Shown: positions 17,883-27,553 of the stretch, one piece after another
Layout: each line of letters opens with the position of its first letter
How positions within the stretch are numbered: position 1 is the first letter of the stretch
Assembly: GCA_001701165.1 (NCBI GenBank)
Contig: DAAP01000065.1
Location: forward strand, 35,785 to 99,784
From: Bacteroidales bacterium H4
Lineage (GTDB): Bacteria > Bacteroidota > Bacteroidia > Bacteroidales > Muribaculaceae
DNA: 64,000 nt
Reading direction: 5' to 3'
Notes under the pieces: model-generated
What the model was told of the DNA's origin: nothing
Databases searched by the model: none
Seen by the model: the letters and a program-made list of their open reading frames with translations, nothing else
Program-made: the position numbers and the translations under genes

Positions 17883-18767
17883 TCAGCGTCTGGGACGGCT
17901 TTTGGCAAGAATGACGAGGATAACGGCCGAGAGGACAAGGATGATGCCCAAGGCAAGACTGAAGGTTAGCGCCTCGTCAAAGACGGCGATGCCGATAATC
18001 ACGGCGGTCAGCGGCTCAAGAGCGCCGAGGATGGCCGTGGGCGTGGAGCCTATGAGCACAAGGGCTACATTGATGAGCAGTATACTGAGGAAGGTGGGAG
18101 CCACGGCAAGCATCAGTTCCCAGCACCACATTTCGAGCGTAAGGTCGATACGCGGCAGATGTCCGCCGGCAAAGGCGCCGGCTGCCGCCGTAAGCGCACA
18201 AATGCACAAAACATAGAATGTCAGTTGCAAGGCTCCCATTTTGAGGTGTGCGCGGTTGACGGCCACCATGTACACGGCATAAGTCAGCGAGGACACCAAC
18301 ACCAGCGTCACGCCCGTACCCGAAAGCGATGCACCGCTGCCAAAGGGGTCATTGAGCAGAAATATACCGCAGAGAGCCAAGCAGATGGACAGTATCGTCG
18401 GCGTACCTATGTGCTCGTGGAACAAGCCGCCCATGATTACAGCCACCATAATCGGATAGACAAAGAGTATGGTGCAGGCAATGCCGGCGTCCATATAATG
18501 GAACGACTCGTAAAGCGTCAACGAGGACAGGCCGAATATGACGCCCAGGGGCGCAACCACAGCCAATTGGCGGCGCGTTACACGCAGCGGCACATGGCGC
18601 CACAGCAGCACGGGCAGAAGCAGCAACGCCGCCAGCGTGAAGCGCCAAAAGATGGTGGTGCTGACATCCACGCCCATACTCTTGAGAGGCAGTGCTCCAA
18701 GAGGATTCATGCCATAGCATATTGCAGCGGCAACGCCGCAAATGTATCCTTTGATCTTAGGAGACAT
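17883..18767 (-). CDS. EamA/DMT-family membrane transporter
   Basis: A 294-residue protein with ten hydrophobic helices arranged as two five-helix repeats, each typical of the drug/metabolite transporter superfamily. Repeat starts are GYICGVAAAICYGMNPLG and TGVTLVLVSSLTYAVYMVAV. LGALEPLTAVIIGIAVFDEAL near the C-terminus is the classic EamA signature. Substrate is unknown. It is 64 bp downstream of the RNase H1 gene. Confidence 0.92.
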   Translation of the reverse strand: MSPKIKGYICGVAAAICYGMNPLGALPLKSMGVDVSTTIFWRFTLAALLLLPVLLWRHVPLRVTRRQLAVVAPLGVIFGLSSLTLYESFHYMDAGIACTILFVYPIMVAVIMGGLFHEHIGTPTILSICLALCGIFLLNDPFGSGASLSGTGVTLVLVSSLTYAVYMVAVNRAHLKMGALQLTFYVLCICALTAAAGAFAGGHLPRIDLTLEMWCWELMLAVAPTFLSILLINVALVLIGSTPTAILGALEPLTAVIIGIAVFDEALTFSLALGIILVLSAVILVILAKSRPRR

Positions 18768-18831
18768 TATTCTAAGTGTATTGTCCGTATCAATGATTAA
18801 GTTAAGTCCGGAACCGATGTCCGACTCATGG

Positions 18832-19479
18832 TTATTTACGACCGAAATCGGCCGGTATTTCGCCCCAACGGTCAGTATCCCATTTAATTATCGGATTGGG
18901 GATAAGGCGATTAGCTCGGCGCCACGCATCAGCACGTGCCAAGATTTGGAGCAGCGCCTCGTTGGTCGTCGCAGGCCTGATTTTGGTATTGGATGCGCCG
19001 CGCATAAACCATCCTATGGCCGTTCGCGAGTCGCTGTATATAGTCGTAGTGGCGTCTCCGACTTTCTTGAGCAGTGCCGCCACGTGCACCAATGCCAGAT
19101 ATTCGCCTATATTGTTGGTTCCGCCTTGAAGCGGACCTATGCAAAACAGCTGCTCGCCTGTGCCGACGCGCACTCCGCGATATTCTACCGGACCGGGATT
19201 TCCGGGGCACGAAGCATCCACGGCTATACCATTGAGGTCTATCTCGGGAAAAGCTGCGTAATTGACCACCGCCGTGTTGCGTCGGCGCATAGCTTTGTAT
19301 ATGGCCATATCCTCGCCGCTGTCATAACGACGGAGTGCCTCGGTGGCTTCATCCTGATCCTGAAAAGCGCGGTAGTTGGCGCCCGGAAAGCCGTCGATTT
19401 GCTCCTTACACTCTTCCCAGGAATCATAAATACCCGGCGCGCGGCCTTCGAAGACCACATAAAACTTTCTGAAAGCCAT
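18832..19479 (-). CDS. rnhA: Ribonuclease H1 with N-terminal hybrid-binding domain
   Basis: Degrades RNA in RNA:DNA hybrids (R-loops, primers). Residues 3-45 form the small hybrid-binding domain (KFYVVFEGRAPGIYDSWEEC), as in eukaryotic RNase H1. The catalytic acids are D88 (AVDASCPGN), E126 (NNIGEYLAL), D150 (IYSDSRTA) and D211 (PADFGRK). Total length is 215 residues. It ends the block next to murD: its start is 18 bp downstream of the murD stop, so it probably shares the mur transcript. rnhB lies 35 kb away in the same window. Confidence 0.95.
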   Translation of the reverse strand: MAFRKFYVVFEGRAPGIYDSWEECKEQIDGFPGANYRAFQDQDEATEALRRYDSGEDMAIYKAMRRRNTAVVNYAAFPEIDLNGIAVDASCPGNPGPVEYRGVRVGTGEQLFCIGPLQGGTNNIGEYLALVHVAALLKKVGDATTTIYSDSRTAIGWFMRGASNTKIRPATTNEALLQILARADAWRRANRLIPNPIIKWDTDRWGEIPADFGRK

Positions 19480-19497
19480 ATGATTGTATTATTCTTA

Positions 19498-20868
19498 TCA
19501 GTTTGCCGGGGCAAGAGCGCGCACGGCGGCCTTGAAGCGGCGGCCGCGATCTTCGTATGATGTGAACAGGTCAAAGCTGGCGCAGCAAGGCGACAGCAGC
19601 ACAGTATCACCGGGACGCGCAACGGCGCGACAAGCGGCGAGGGCATCATCGAGGTTGTGCGTGTCGGCGACGGGAATACCGTTGGCGGTGAAGTATTCGA
19701 TGATTTTCTCGTTGTACAAGCCCATTGCCACGATGTCATGGACTTTTTCCTTGACCAGCGGCAGTATTTCACTGTAATCATTGCCTTTGTCCTTGCCTCC
19801 GAGTATAAGCACCGTGGGGGTGGTCATAGCTATCAGCGCATAGTATGTCGAATTGACGTTTGTGGCCTTGGAATCGTTGATGTAATGCACACCGTCTATG
19901 GTGGCGACATCTTCCAGGCGGTGTTCAACCGGGGCAAAGGTATTCAAACCTTCGGCCACAGCCTCGGCTCGTGCCCCGATTTGGGCGCAAGCGGCTATGG
20001 CGGCCATTGCATTGAGCAGGTTGTGAGTGCCGCGTGTAGCGATGCCTGCCACGGGAATGTCCATACCGCCGATACCATCGTGTATCACCCCGTCGCAGGC
20101 CTCAACGGAGGCGGCATGACCATCGGCAAAGGTGCACAAGCGCGCGCGGATGCCCATGCCGGTGATGCGAGGAGCAACTACGGGGTCGTCCGCCCAATAG
20201 ACTGCCAGATCCGAAGGCCCGAGGTTTTGGAACACGCGCAACTTGGCCGCGATATAGTTCTCCATTTTGTGGTCATAACGATCCAAATGGTCGGGCGTGA
20301 TATTGAGCAGCATGGCCACATCGGGGTGAAAGGTGTACATATTGTCCAACTGAAACGAGGACAGCTCGATGACGTATACAGCATGCGGCTCATCGGCTAC
20401 AAGACGGGCCAGACTCACGCCTATATTGCCGCAGGCAGCAGCATCGTGTCCGCAGCAGCGCAGAAGATGCGTGGTCAGCATCGTGGTGGTGGTCTTGCCG
20501 TTGCTGCCGGTTATTGCGACAAGGCGTGTACCGGCGGGCAGAAAAAGGTATGCAAATTCAATTTCGCTAACCACGGGAATACCCTTGGCGACAGCGTCTT
20601 TAATTATCGGTGCGTCATTGGGTATGCCGGGACTTTTGACGACAATATCCGCAGCAAATATACGTTCGACACTGTGTTGTCCCTGCTCATAGGGGATGCC
20701 TGCGCCCTCTAATTCGACCACATGTTTGTCGGCAATGGTGCCATGGTCGCTCAAAAAAGCCTCTATTCCATGCTTCTTGCAAAGCATGGCGGTCCCGATG
20801 CCGCTCTCGCCGGCGCCGAGGATGCTGACACGGCGCAAGGTCCGTCCTTGATATATGGTTTCTGTCAT
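19498..20868 (-). CDS. murD: UDP-N-acetylmuramoylalanine--D-glutamate ligase MurD
   Basis: Adds D-glutamate to UDP-MurNAc-L-Ala in the cytoplasm. N-terminal Rossmann motif LGAGESGIGTA at 17-27; ATP loop GSNGKTT at 121-127; NITPDHLDRYDHKMENY near residue 195; and NDSKATNVNSTYYAL near 325, all diagnostic. Length is 456 residues. It follows mraY after 52 bp. In the usual Bacteroidales order ftsW would come next; here RNase H1 does. Confidence 0.98.
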   Translation of the reverse strand: MTETIYQGRTLRRVSILGAGESGIGTAMLCKKHGIEAFLSDHGTIADKHVVELEGAGIPYEQGQHSVERIFAADIVVKSPGIPNDAPIIKDAVAKGIPVVSEIEFAYLFLPAGTRLVAITGSNGKTTTTMLTTHLLRCCGHDAAACGNIGVSLARLVADEPHAVYVIELSSFQLDNMYTFHPDVAMLLNITPDHLDRYDHKMENYIAAKLRVFQNLGPSDLAVYWADDPVVAPRITGMGIRARLCTFADGHAASVEACDGVIHDGIGGMDIPVAGIATRGTHNLLNAMAAIAACAQIGARAEAVAEGLNTFAPVEHRLEDVATIDGVHYINDSKATNVNSTYYALIAMTTPTVLILGGKDKGNDYSEILPLVKEKVHDIVAMGLYNEKIIEYFTANGIPVADTHNLDDALAACRAVARPGDTVLLSPCCASFDLFTSYEDRGRRFKAAVRALAPAN

Positions 20869-20920
20869 GATAGTTCTTGTATTATGATATATAGCATTTT
20901 ACGATATTAGACACATTTTC

Positions 20921-22219
20921 CTATCGGATTTTTAACGTCACGAAGGTGCATACGGCCAGAATGATGCCTATAATCCAGAAACGTGCCACAATCTTACTCT
21001 CCGGGATAGCGGCAAGCGGACGTTGTATGAGGGCATCTATACCGCTGTTTCCGGGCTTCTGGAAGTGGTGGTGCAGGGGCGTCATCTTGAAGATGCGGCG
21101 ACCGCGCGAAACCTTGAAATACGCCACCTGCAAGATTACCGAGAGGTCCTCCACATAGAATATGGCGCACAATAGAGGCAATAGCAACTCCTTGTGAATC
21201 AAAATCGCGAATATGGCGATAATACCGCCTATGGTGAGGCTGCCCGTATCGCCCATGAACACCTGCGCCGGGTAGGCGTTGTACCACAGGAAGCCCACGA
21301 GGGCACCTATGAACGCGCCCATGTATACGACAAGTTCCTCACTGGCGGGGATGTACATGATGTCCAGATAAGGCGCATAGACGATACTGGCGCCGAGATA
21401 TGCCATGATGGCGAGAGCCACGCCTATGATGGCCGAAGTCCCGGTGGCCAGGCCGTCAAGACCGTCCGTAAGGTTGGCTCCGTTGCTGGTGGCTGCCACA
21501 AAAAATATCGTAACCAGAACAAAAAGCACCCAGCCGCCGGCCTGTGCCCCATCGCCCATCCACGATGTAACCCACGCATAGTCAAAGTTGTGGTCTTTGA
21601 CAAAAGGTATCGTGGTTACCGGTGCCTTGTGCCCGGCCTGCTCCGTGGCAGCCTGCATGCTTTGGCGCAATTCACGCTCCTGAACATCACGACGGCTGTC
21701 GTCCGTGGCTATAGCGGACACCGTCTCGGCTGGGGTGCGTTCGGGAACAGCTGTCATCGAAGGATTGGTGTACATCACAGCGGCCACGATAAGTCCGATA
21801 ACAACCTGTCCCACTATTTTATACTTGCCTTTCATGCCTTCCTTGTTGTGCTTGCGCAGCTTCTTGTAATCGTCCAAAAAGCCGATGGTGCCCAGCCACA
21901 GCGTAGCCCCTATCATCAGCAACATGTATGTGTTGGAGAGCTTGCTCACCAATAGGCACGGGATGACAATGGAAATGATGATGATAACACCGCCCATAGT
22001 CGGAGTGCCGGTTTTTTTCATCTGGCCTTCGAGACCAAGGTTACGGATAATTTCGCCGACCTGCATTTTCTGCAAACGATCGATGATGCGGCGACCGATG
22101 ATGATGGCGATGAGCATCGCCAGCACAAAAGCTACGCCTGTGCGAAAAGTCACATAGTCGAATAGGCGCGCGCCGGGGACATTGTATTGTTCAAGACAGT
22201 TGAAAAGGTAGTAAAACAC
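20921..22219 (-). CDS. mraY: Phospho-MurNAc-pentapeptide transferase MraY
   Basis: Integral membrane enzyme that makes lipid I from UDP-MurNAc-pentapeptide and undecaprenyl phosphate. The metal-site segments FLDDYKKLRKHNKEG, NLTDGLDGLATG and VFMGDTGSL are present, as is HHHFQKPG near the end. About ten membrane helices. A hydrophilic insert of about 60 residues (around 165-230) separates two helices and makes the protein 432 residues long; similar inserts occur in Bacteroidetes. The start is a GTG at 22219, which gives the expected N-terminus (FYYLFNCLEQYNVPGA). Confidence 0.97.
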   Translation of the reverse strand: MFYYLFNCLEQYNVPGARLFDYVTFRTGVAFVLAMLIAIIIGRRIIDRLQKMQVGEIIRNLGLEGQMKKTGTPTMGGVIIIISIVIPCLLVSKLSNTYMLLMIGATLWLGTIGFLDDYKKLRKHNKEGMKGKYKIVGQVVIGLIVAAVMYTNPSMTAVPERTPAETVSAIATDDSRRDVQERELRQSMQAATEQAGHKAPVTTIPFVKDHNFDYAWVTSWMGDGAQAGGWVLFVLVTIFFVAATSNGANLTDGLDGLATGTSAIIGVALAIMAYLGASIVYAPYLDIMYIPASEELVVYMGAFIGALVGFLWYNAYPAQVFMGDTGSLTIGGIIAIFAILIHKELLLPLLCAIFYVEDLSVILQVAYFKVSRGRRIFKMTPLHHHFQKPGNSGIDALIQRPLAAIPESKIVARFWIIGIILAVCTFVTLKIR

Positions 22220-22368
22220 CGATAATCTTTATGTTAGAATGTGAATAATCATTGAATTCCTCAGCCCGGGCAGAGGATGTCCGCAATCGGGAATGGTGGC
22301 ATTGGCCAAAGTGTCGCTCGCCGACGTCCCGAAAGTACACAGGCACAGTCGGGCGCGGCCGTTCGATG

Positions 22369-23856
22369 TCATCCCTTGGCGGCAAGGGCGCCCCGAACAA
22401 TCTCGCGGTCGTCCAAGTGTATACGTCGACCGCCGGCAAGCACCTGATAATCTTCGTGTCCCTTACCGGCTACCACGACGACATCGCCGGGTATGGCTTC
22501 GGCCACGGCCTTGTTTATGGCCTCGATGCGGTCCAAAATAATTGCGACCTCGCACGGAGAGTCAACCGGGACACCGGCGGCCACTGCATCGGCTATGGCC
22601 TTGGGGTCTTCATCGCGCGGATTGTCCGAGGTGATGATGATGCGGTCGGAAGCGGCGGCGGCCGAGGCGCCCATTAGTGGTCGCTTGCCGTGGTCGCGGT
22701 TGCCGCCGGCACCGAATACGGTGGTGACGTGTGCCCGCGGTTCGACGGCACGCACGGCCTCAAGGACATTGGTGATGGCATCGGGCGTATGCGCGTAATC
22801 GACTATGACAGACACCTTGCCGGAGGCGTCATGGAAGGTCTCGAAACGTCCGGCCACCGGCACCAGCGCAGATATGACGCGCGCCGCCTCGCCGTAGGGT
22901 GTGCCCAGCAGGGCCAACGCGGCGTATACCGCCAGCAGATTATAGGCGTTGAAACGCCCCGTGAAACGTGTGGTGATATCTGCCGTCACGCCGGGAGCTA
23001 TGGCCATCTCGGTGCTTCCGAGGTGGCACTCGATGATGCGGGCGGTGAAATCGGCCGCCGTGCGCGTCAGCGAGTATGTCTTCACCGCAGCCATGGTGTT
23101 CTGAGTCATCACGGTACCGTTGGGATCGTCTATATTGGTGAGTGCCCATGCCGTCTTGGGCAGCAAATCAAAGAAACGCTGCTTGGCACGCAGATATTCA
23201 CGGAATGTCTTGTGGTAGTCAAGGTGGTCACGAGTGATGTTGGTAAAAATGCCGCCGGCAAAATGCAGTCCGGCGGTACGATTTTGTGCCATGCCGTGGC
23301 TTGACACCTCCATAGCGGCAAAGGTGCAGCCGGCATCCACCATACGCCGCAGCAACTCGTTGGTTTCCATAGGGTCGGGCGTGGTGTGCGTCGACGGTAT
23401 GCGCTCATTGTCTACGTAGTTGCACACCGTGGACAGCAGCCCGGCGCGATGGCCGAGCGCATGGGCAGCCTCCCACAGCAACGTGGCTATGGTCGTCTTG
23501 CCGTTGGTGCCGGTGACACCTACAAGTGTGAGGTGGCGCGAAGGATTGTCAAACCATGCCGAAGCCAGCAGTCCGAGGGCTACCGAAGAGTCGGCCACAC
23601 GTATCCATACCACATCGCCGGGATGATTGGCCGGAATGGTCTCGCACACAACGGCCACGGCGCCGGCGGCCAAGGCCTTGGGTATATAGTCGTGTCCGTC
23701 GACGGCGGTGCCGCGCACGGCAACAAACATTCCACCCGGCACGACCGTGCGCGAATCGGCCGTGAGCCCCTCGATGACGACGTCGCCGGAGACCCCGTCG
23801 GCTTCCAGTATTTCTTCAGTGATGATGGCTGTGAGCAGCCTTCCAAGTTTTTTCAT
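22369..23856 (-). CDS. murE: UDP-MurNAc-L-Ala-D-Glu--2,6-diaminopimelate ligase MurE
   Basis: Adds the third residue of the stem peptide. The ATG at 23856 is chosen over a TTG two codons upstream. ATP loop GTNGKTT at 116-122. The C-terminal DNPRDEDP motif is the one associated with meso-diaminopimelate rather than lysine, so the organism should have DAP-type peptidoglycan. Length is 495 residues. Gaps of about 130-150 bp on both sides are larger than elsewhere in the cluster. Confidence 0.97.
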   Translation of the reverse strand: MKKLGRLLTAIITEEILEADGVSGDVVIEGLTADSRTVVPGGMFVAVRGTAVDGHDYIPKALAAGAVAVVCETIPANHPGDVVWIRVADSSVALGLLASAWFDNPSRHLTLVGVTGTNGKTTIATLLWEAAHALGHRAGLLSTVCNYVDNERIPSTHTTPDPMETNELLRRMVDAGCTFAAMEVSSHGMAQNRTAGLHFAGGIFTNITRDHLDYHKTFREYLRAKQRFFDLLPKTAWALTNIDDPNGTVMTQNTMAAVKTYSLTRTAADFTARIIECHLGSTEMAIAPGVTADITTRFTGRFNAYNLLAVYAALALLGTPYGEAARVISALVPVAGRFETFHDASGKVSVIVDYAHTPDAITNVLEAVRAVEPRAHVTTVFGAGGNRDHGKRPLMGASAAAASDRIIITSDNPRDEDPKAIADAVAAGVPVDSPCEVAIILDRIEAINKAVAEAIPGDVVVVAGKGHEDYQVLAGGRRIHLDDREIVRGALAAKG

Positions 23857-23984
23857 CTGCAATATTTATATGGCGTTGTATGTTCTGTTAGTCTGTTGTG
23901 TGGTAATTGATTGTACGATAACTATCAGGCGAATCGGTGGTGGTGTGTCATTGTTCCGCAGTGACACGTCTTGACGCCCGGACG

Positions 23985-26114
23985 TCACTGCATGGTCAGC
24001 AAGACCGTCGCTCCGGCACGTATACGCGTGCCGGCGGCGGGCGACTGCGCCACCACAAGGCCATTGCCGCGGACACCGGCACGGTATCCGGCAGCCTCGA
24101 TGGTATGCACAGCCTGGCGTATGCCCATGCCTCGCACATCGGGGACTGACCCGCGCGGCGCCGACTTGGCGGCTTTGTAGGTTTTCACCCGATTTGTTCC
24201 GAGAGTCTGTTTCAACATCGGCATACTCTTCTGCTCAACCGTATATATAGTGGGAGTGGCGACTTTGCCCTCGACCGGGGCATCGGCACGGTAATCGGGC
24301 GTGTCGCCCAACAATCCGCGAGCGTTCATCTTGGCTGCGATGTCGCGCACTATCATTCCGCTGGAGGACGCGGCCGAGACGGCGGCGGCAGGTTCGCCGA
24401 TCACGACCATACAAGTGTAGCGCGGCTTGTCTGCCGGAAAGATGCCGCAGAACGAGAAATTGCGCCACCGATGGTCTTTATAACCGGGCTTGAAATTGGT
24501 CTGTCCGGGGCGTTTCTCTTTGGCCACGTAGGCCGTGCCGGTCTTGCCGGCTATGGGAACCTCGCTGTCGTGCAGGAAGGTGTATGCGGTGCCGCGCTTC
24601 TCCGAAACCACGCGCCGCAGCATCTCCAGAAGAATATGAGCATTGTGGCGGCTGCAAATGCTGTCGCGCACATAGGTGGGTGCAAGAATGCTGTCGCCCG
24701 AAGCGGTGCGGTATCCGCGAATAATGCGCGGACGCACAAAGCGGCCGGCGTTGGCTATAGCGTTGTACATGGCGCAGATGTAAATCGGCGGCACTATGGC
24801 TCCGTAGCCGTAGGTCTGCTGCACCAAGGTGACCAAACCTCCCGCCTTGGGATCTAAGGGGGGGTAATGCGGCGGGGTCTCACCTGCGATGCCGGTATAA
24901 AGAGTATCTAAGAAACCCAAGCGGCGCAGGCGCTCACGAAAGCCGTTGGGATTGTCGGCAAAATGCGGCGCCACCAGCTTAGCGATACCGATATTGGAGC
25001 TGTATCGCAGTACATCGCGAGCGCTACATTCGTTGGGATGTCCGTGGAATACATAATTACCGAAACGCCAGTTGTTTGTCTTATACGGCGTGTCCAAATT
25101 GCCGACATATCCGTCTTCAAGTGCCACAATCATGGATATAGACTTGAGCACCGACCCGGGCTCGATGCCACGCATAGCGCGATTCATAGATTCTATAATA
25201 CGGCCTGAGACACTGTCACGGTCCAGATTGGAAATGGCTTTGATGTCGCCGGTGGCGGCCTCCATGAGGACCACCGTTCCCCAACTTGCGCGCGTCTTTT
25301 CTATCATATCGCTCAGGGCCGTCTCAACGATGTCCTGCAAGGTGATGTCTATTGTGGTGATAAGCGTACGACCGCTCACGGCGTTGACGTCTACCCAATT
25401 GGTAATCTTATGCGTCAACGGCACTTTTTTACACACGCCGGGGGTGCCGTACAGTAGGCTATCAAGGGCATACTCGAGGCCCGAATAACCGCGTATCTGG
25501 CCGTTGGGACGTTGATTGACACGTCCTATGCTGCGCTTGGCCATATCGCCGTAAGGATACTCGCGCTTGCTGCGACCGGTAATTACCAGTCCGTTGTAAC
25601 TCGGATTGGTGCTGTGGCGGAAGAACGGGAATTTGCGCAATTGTTCGCTCTGCTCGTATGTGATGTCTCGCAGGAACACGAAGTAGGAGCTGCGTTTTTT
25701 GCTCTCGCGGTCCAGCTGGCTCTCAAATTTGTCGCGCCACTGCTGTGCGCTGTATCGGGGATAGAACATGGCCATGGTGTCGCACAAAGCAGCCATGTCT
25801 TGACGCATACGTTTGGTCATAAACCGCGAGGCCTTGAAATCTATAGCCGCATCGTAAGTGATGACGTTGGTGGCTAAGATGCTGCCATCGCACGCCAAGA
25901 TGTCGCCGCGTATGGGTTGTATGGTATCTATGCGCTCTAATTCTCTATTGGCCTTGTCATTCCATTTGTCCGCATCGATGATTGTGGTACGCGCCAACGA
26001 CCATCCCGTCCAAAGGGCAAACAGCACTATGACAGCCAATACGCATCCATACCGCGCCATAATTCTGGCGCGACGCGAAAATTTGCTCTCTTCCGGCGTT
26101 TTCTTCTTAACCAT
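23985..26114 (-). CDS. ftsI: Septal peptidoglycan transpeptidase FtsI (PBP3-like) with C-terminal PASTA domain
   Basis: Class B penicillin-binding protein that cross-links septal peptidoglycan. One N-terminal membrane helix (about 22-40), then a pedestal domain, then the transpeptidase: S321-x-x-K324 (SVLK), S372-x-N374 (SSN) and K524-T525-G526. A single PASTA domain occupies about 645-709 (VPDVRGMGIRQAVHTIEAAG...QSPAAGTRIRAG). The PASTA tail is typical of Bacteroidetes FtsI and recalls SpoVD. Length is 709. It follows the FtsL-like gene. Confidence 0.97.
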   Translation of the reverse strand: MVKKKTPEESKFSRRARIMARYGCVLAVIVLFALWTGWSLARTTIIDADKWNDKANRELERIDTIQPIRGDILACDGSILATNVITYDAAIDFKASRFMTKRMRQDMAALCDTMAMFYPRYSAQQWRDKFESQLDRESKKRSSYFVFLRDITYEQSEQLRKFPFFRHSTNPSYNGLVITGRSKREYPYGDMAKRSIGRVNQRPNGQIRGYSGLEYALDSLLYGTPGVCKKVPLTHKITNWVDVNAVSGRTLITTIDITLQDIVETALSDMIEKTRASWGTVVLMEAATGDIKAISNLDRDSVSGRIIESMNRAMRGIEPGSVLKSISMIVALEDGYVGNLDTPYKTNNWRFGNYVFHGHPNECSARDVLRYSSNIGIAKLVAPHFADNPNGFRERLRRLGFLDTLYTGIAGETPPHYPPLDPKAGGLVTLVQQTYGYGAIVPPIYICAMYNAIANAGRFVRPRIIRGYRTASGDSILAPTYVRDSICSRHNAHILLEMLRRVVSEKRGTAYTFLHDSEVPIAGKTGTAYVAKEKRPGQTNFKPGYKDHRWRNFSFCGIFPADKPRYTCMVVIGEPAAAVSAASSSGMIVRDIAAKMNARGLLGDTPDYRADAPVEGKVATPTIYTVEQKSMPMLKQTLGTNRVKTYKAAKSAPRGSVPDVRGMGIRQAVHTIEAAGYRAGVRGNGLVVAQSPAAGTRIRAGATVLLTMQ

Positions 26115-26195
26115 TCGATAAAAAAATTTTTTTGAGGTTCGAGGTTTTATGTGGATGTTTTTGGCTTGTTTCTTGTTTTGCTATCGCGCGTGCCT

Positions 26196-26564
26196 TCACT
26201 GCTCTTTGAGGTCGGAGGCCGGCAACGTATAAGGCGGCCTCTCTCGTATGCCCAATCCGGGACGGACGCTGTCGGCCAGGGAGGTCATGGCACTTTCGCG
26301 CGTGCGACTCATGTATATCATGTGCTGGCGAATGCTCTCGGTTTTGGCCACCTCGAGCTTATTGGACAGCTTGCGTATGTTCTCCATGCCTACCTGACAC
26401 TCATACTTGGTGGCAATGAACATCAGTATCAGAATCAGCCCGACAAAAATCTTCACCTTATTACGATTGAGGAAGTCGCTGGACACCAGTGACCCCCAAA
26501 TAAAGCGACGAAAAATCTTGACCTTGGGCTTGTCTGCCTTGGATTTCTTGGGGCGCGCACTCAT
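26196..26564 (-). CDS. ftsL: FtsL-like cell division protein
   Basis: A 122-residue bitopic protein: about 35 basic cytoplasmic residues, one membrane helix (KIFVGLILILMFIATKY), then a short coiled-coil-like periplasmic segment (ENIRKLSNKLEVAKTESIRQ). FtsL proteins diverge strongly, so the assignment rests on topology and on its position between rsmH and ftsI. In the family it binds FtsB and FtsQ and activates FtsWI. Its start overlaps the rsmH stop by 4 bp (ATGA). Confidence 0.85.
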   Translation of the reverse strand: MSARPKKSKADKPKVKIFRRFIWGSLVSSDFLNRNKVKIFVGLILILMFIATKYECQVGMENIRKLSNKLEVAKTESIRQHMIYMSRTRESAMTSLADSVRPGLGIRERPPYTLPASDLKEQ

Positions 26565-27553
26565 ATCTTCTTAGTCTCCATGGGGGTGAATGAGGCGGCA
26601 CGCAGATGGGCGCTGCGGCTGCGCGGATTGCGTGCAACTTCCTCGGCATCGGGAGCTATGGCTTTGGACGTCACCGGGCACAAGGGCGCTTGGACGTTGC
26701 CATAAACATCCTTGTCAACTTTGCCCTCTAAATTGCCGGTACGCATAAAGTTCTTGACCAATCGGTCTTCGAGGCTGTGGTAGGTGATAACGGCAAGACG
26801 TCCGCCGGGGCGCAGCACACGCAAAGAATCCCGGAGCAGATGTCGCAAAGCCGACATCTCGTCATTGACCACGATGCGCAGAGCCTGATATACCCGAGCC
26901 AGCTCTTTGCGTACCCGTGCCGGATTGAGCAACGGGGTGACGGCTCGCATCAGGTCGCCGCTGGTACGCAGCGGCGCGGCTTCCCGAGCTCGTATGATGG
27001 CCGAGGCCACGGCTCCGGGCCGACTGACCTCGCCGTAAAGACGAAGGATATCGGCCAAGGCGCCATGCTCATAGGTGTTGAGAATGTCCGCAGCCGTGAC
27101 AGGCGCCGTCCGAGTCATGCGCATGTCCAGAGGCGCATCGTCATCGCGAAAGGTAAATCCGCGCTCCGCATCGTCGAAATGGTGGAAGCTGACGCCGAGG
27201 TCGGCAAGAATGCCGTCTACACTACCCTCGGGTGTATCTATGGCCAGACCTTGGTACTGGAGATGGCACAAAAGATAGCGAAAATTACCGAGAATCATCG
27301 TAAAGCGGCTGTCGTCCATAGGCGCTGTGGCCATGGCATCAATGTCGCGATCGAAGGAGTAAAGCCTCCCCTCGGGCCCGAGACGACGCAAAATTTCGCG
27401 CGTATGTCCGGCCCCGCCGAGCGTCACATCGACATATACCCCGTCGGGGCGCACATCAAGGGCGTCCACACTCTGCCGCAGCAACGCCGGAATATGGTAT
27501 GCCGGCGTGTCTATATTGTTGTCAGGCTGGTCGTTCGTTTGGTCTTGGCACAT
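26561..27553 (-). CDS. rsmH: 16S rRNA m4C1402 methyltransferase RsmH (MraW)
   Basis: SAM-dependent methyltransferase that modifies C1402 of 16S rRNA. The start is set at the ATG at 27553 (MCQDQTNDQ), giving 330 residues; the longer frame to 27637 adds an unrelated stretch. Family motifs: YHIPALLRQSVDAL, VDVTLGGAGHTREIL (SAM site), ILADLGVSFHHFD, FTFRDDDAPLDMRM and AVITYHSLEDRLVKNFMR. It is the first dcw gene in the window. mraZ, which normally precedes it, is absent from the 323 bp upstream. Confidence 0.97.
   Translation of the reverse strand: MCQDQTNDQPDNNIDTPAYHIPALLRQSVDALDVRPDGVYVDVTLGGAGHTREILRRLGPEGRLYSFDRDIDAMATAPMDDSRFTMILGNFRYLLCHLQYQGLAIDTPEGSVDGILADLGVSFHHFDDAERGFTFRDDDAPLDMRMTRTAPVTAADILNTYEHGALADILRLYGEVSRPGAVASAIIRAREAAPLRTSGDLMRAVTPLLNPARVRKELARVYQALRIVVNDEMSALRHLLRDSLRVLRPGGRLAVITYHSLEDRLVKNFMRTGNLEGKVDKDVYGNVQAPLCPVTSKAIAPDAEEVARNPRSRSAHLRAASFTPMETKKI

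Noticed and set aside
11716..19479. Recent mobile island inside the dcw cluster
   Set aside because: No transposase, integrase, flanking direct repeats or tRNA at the borders; codon use looks like that of the neighbours by eye.
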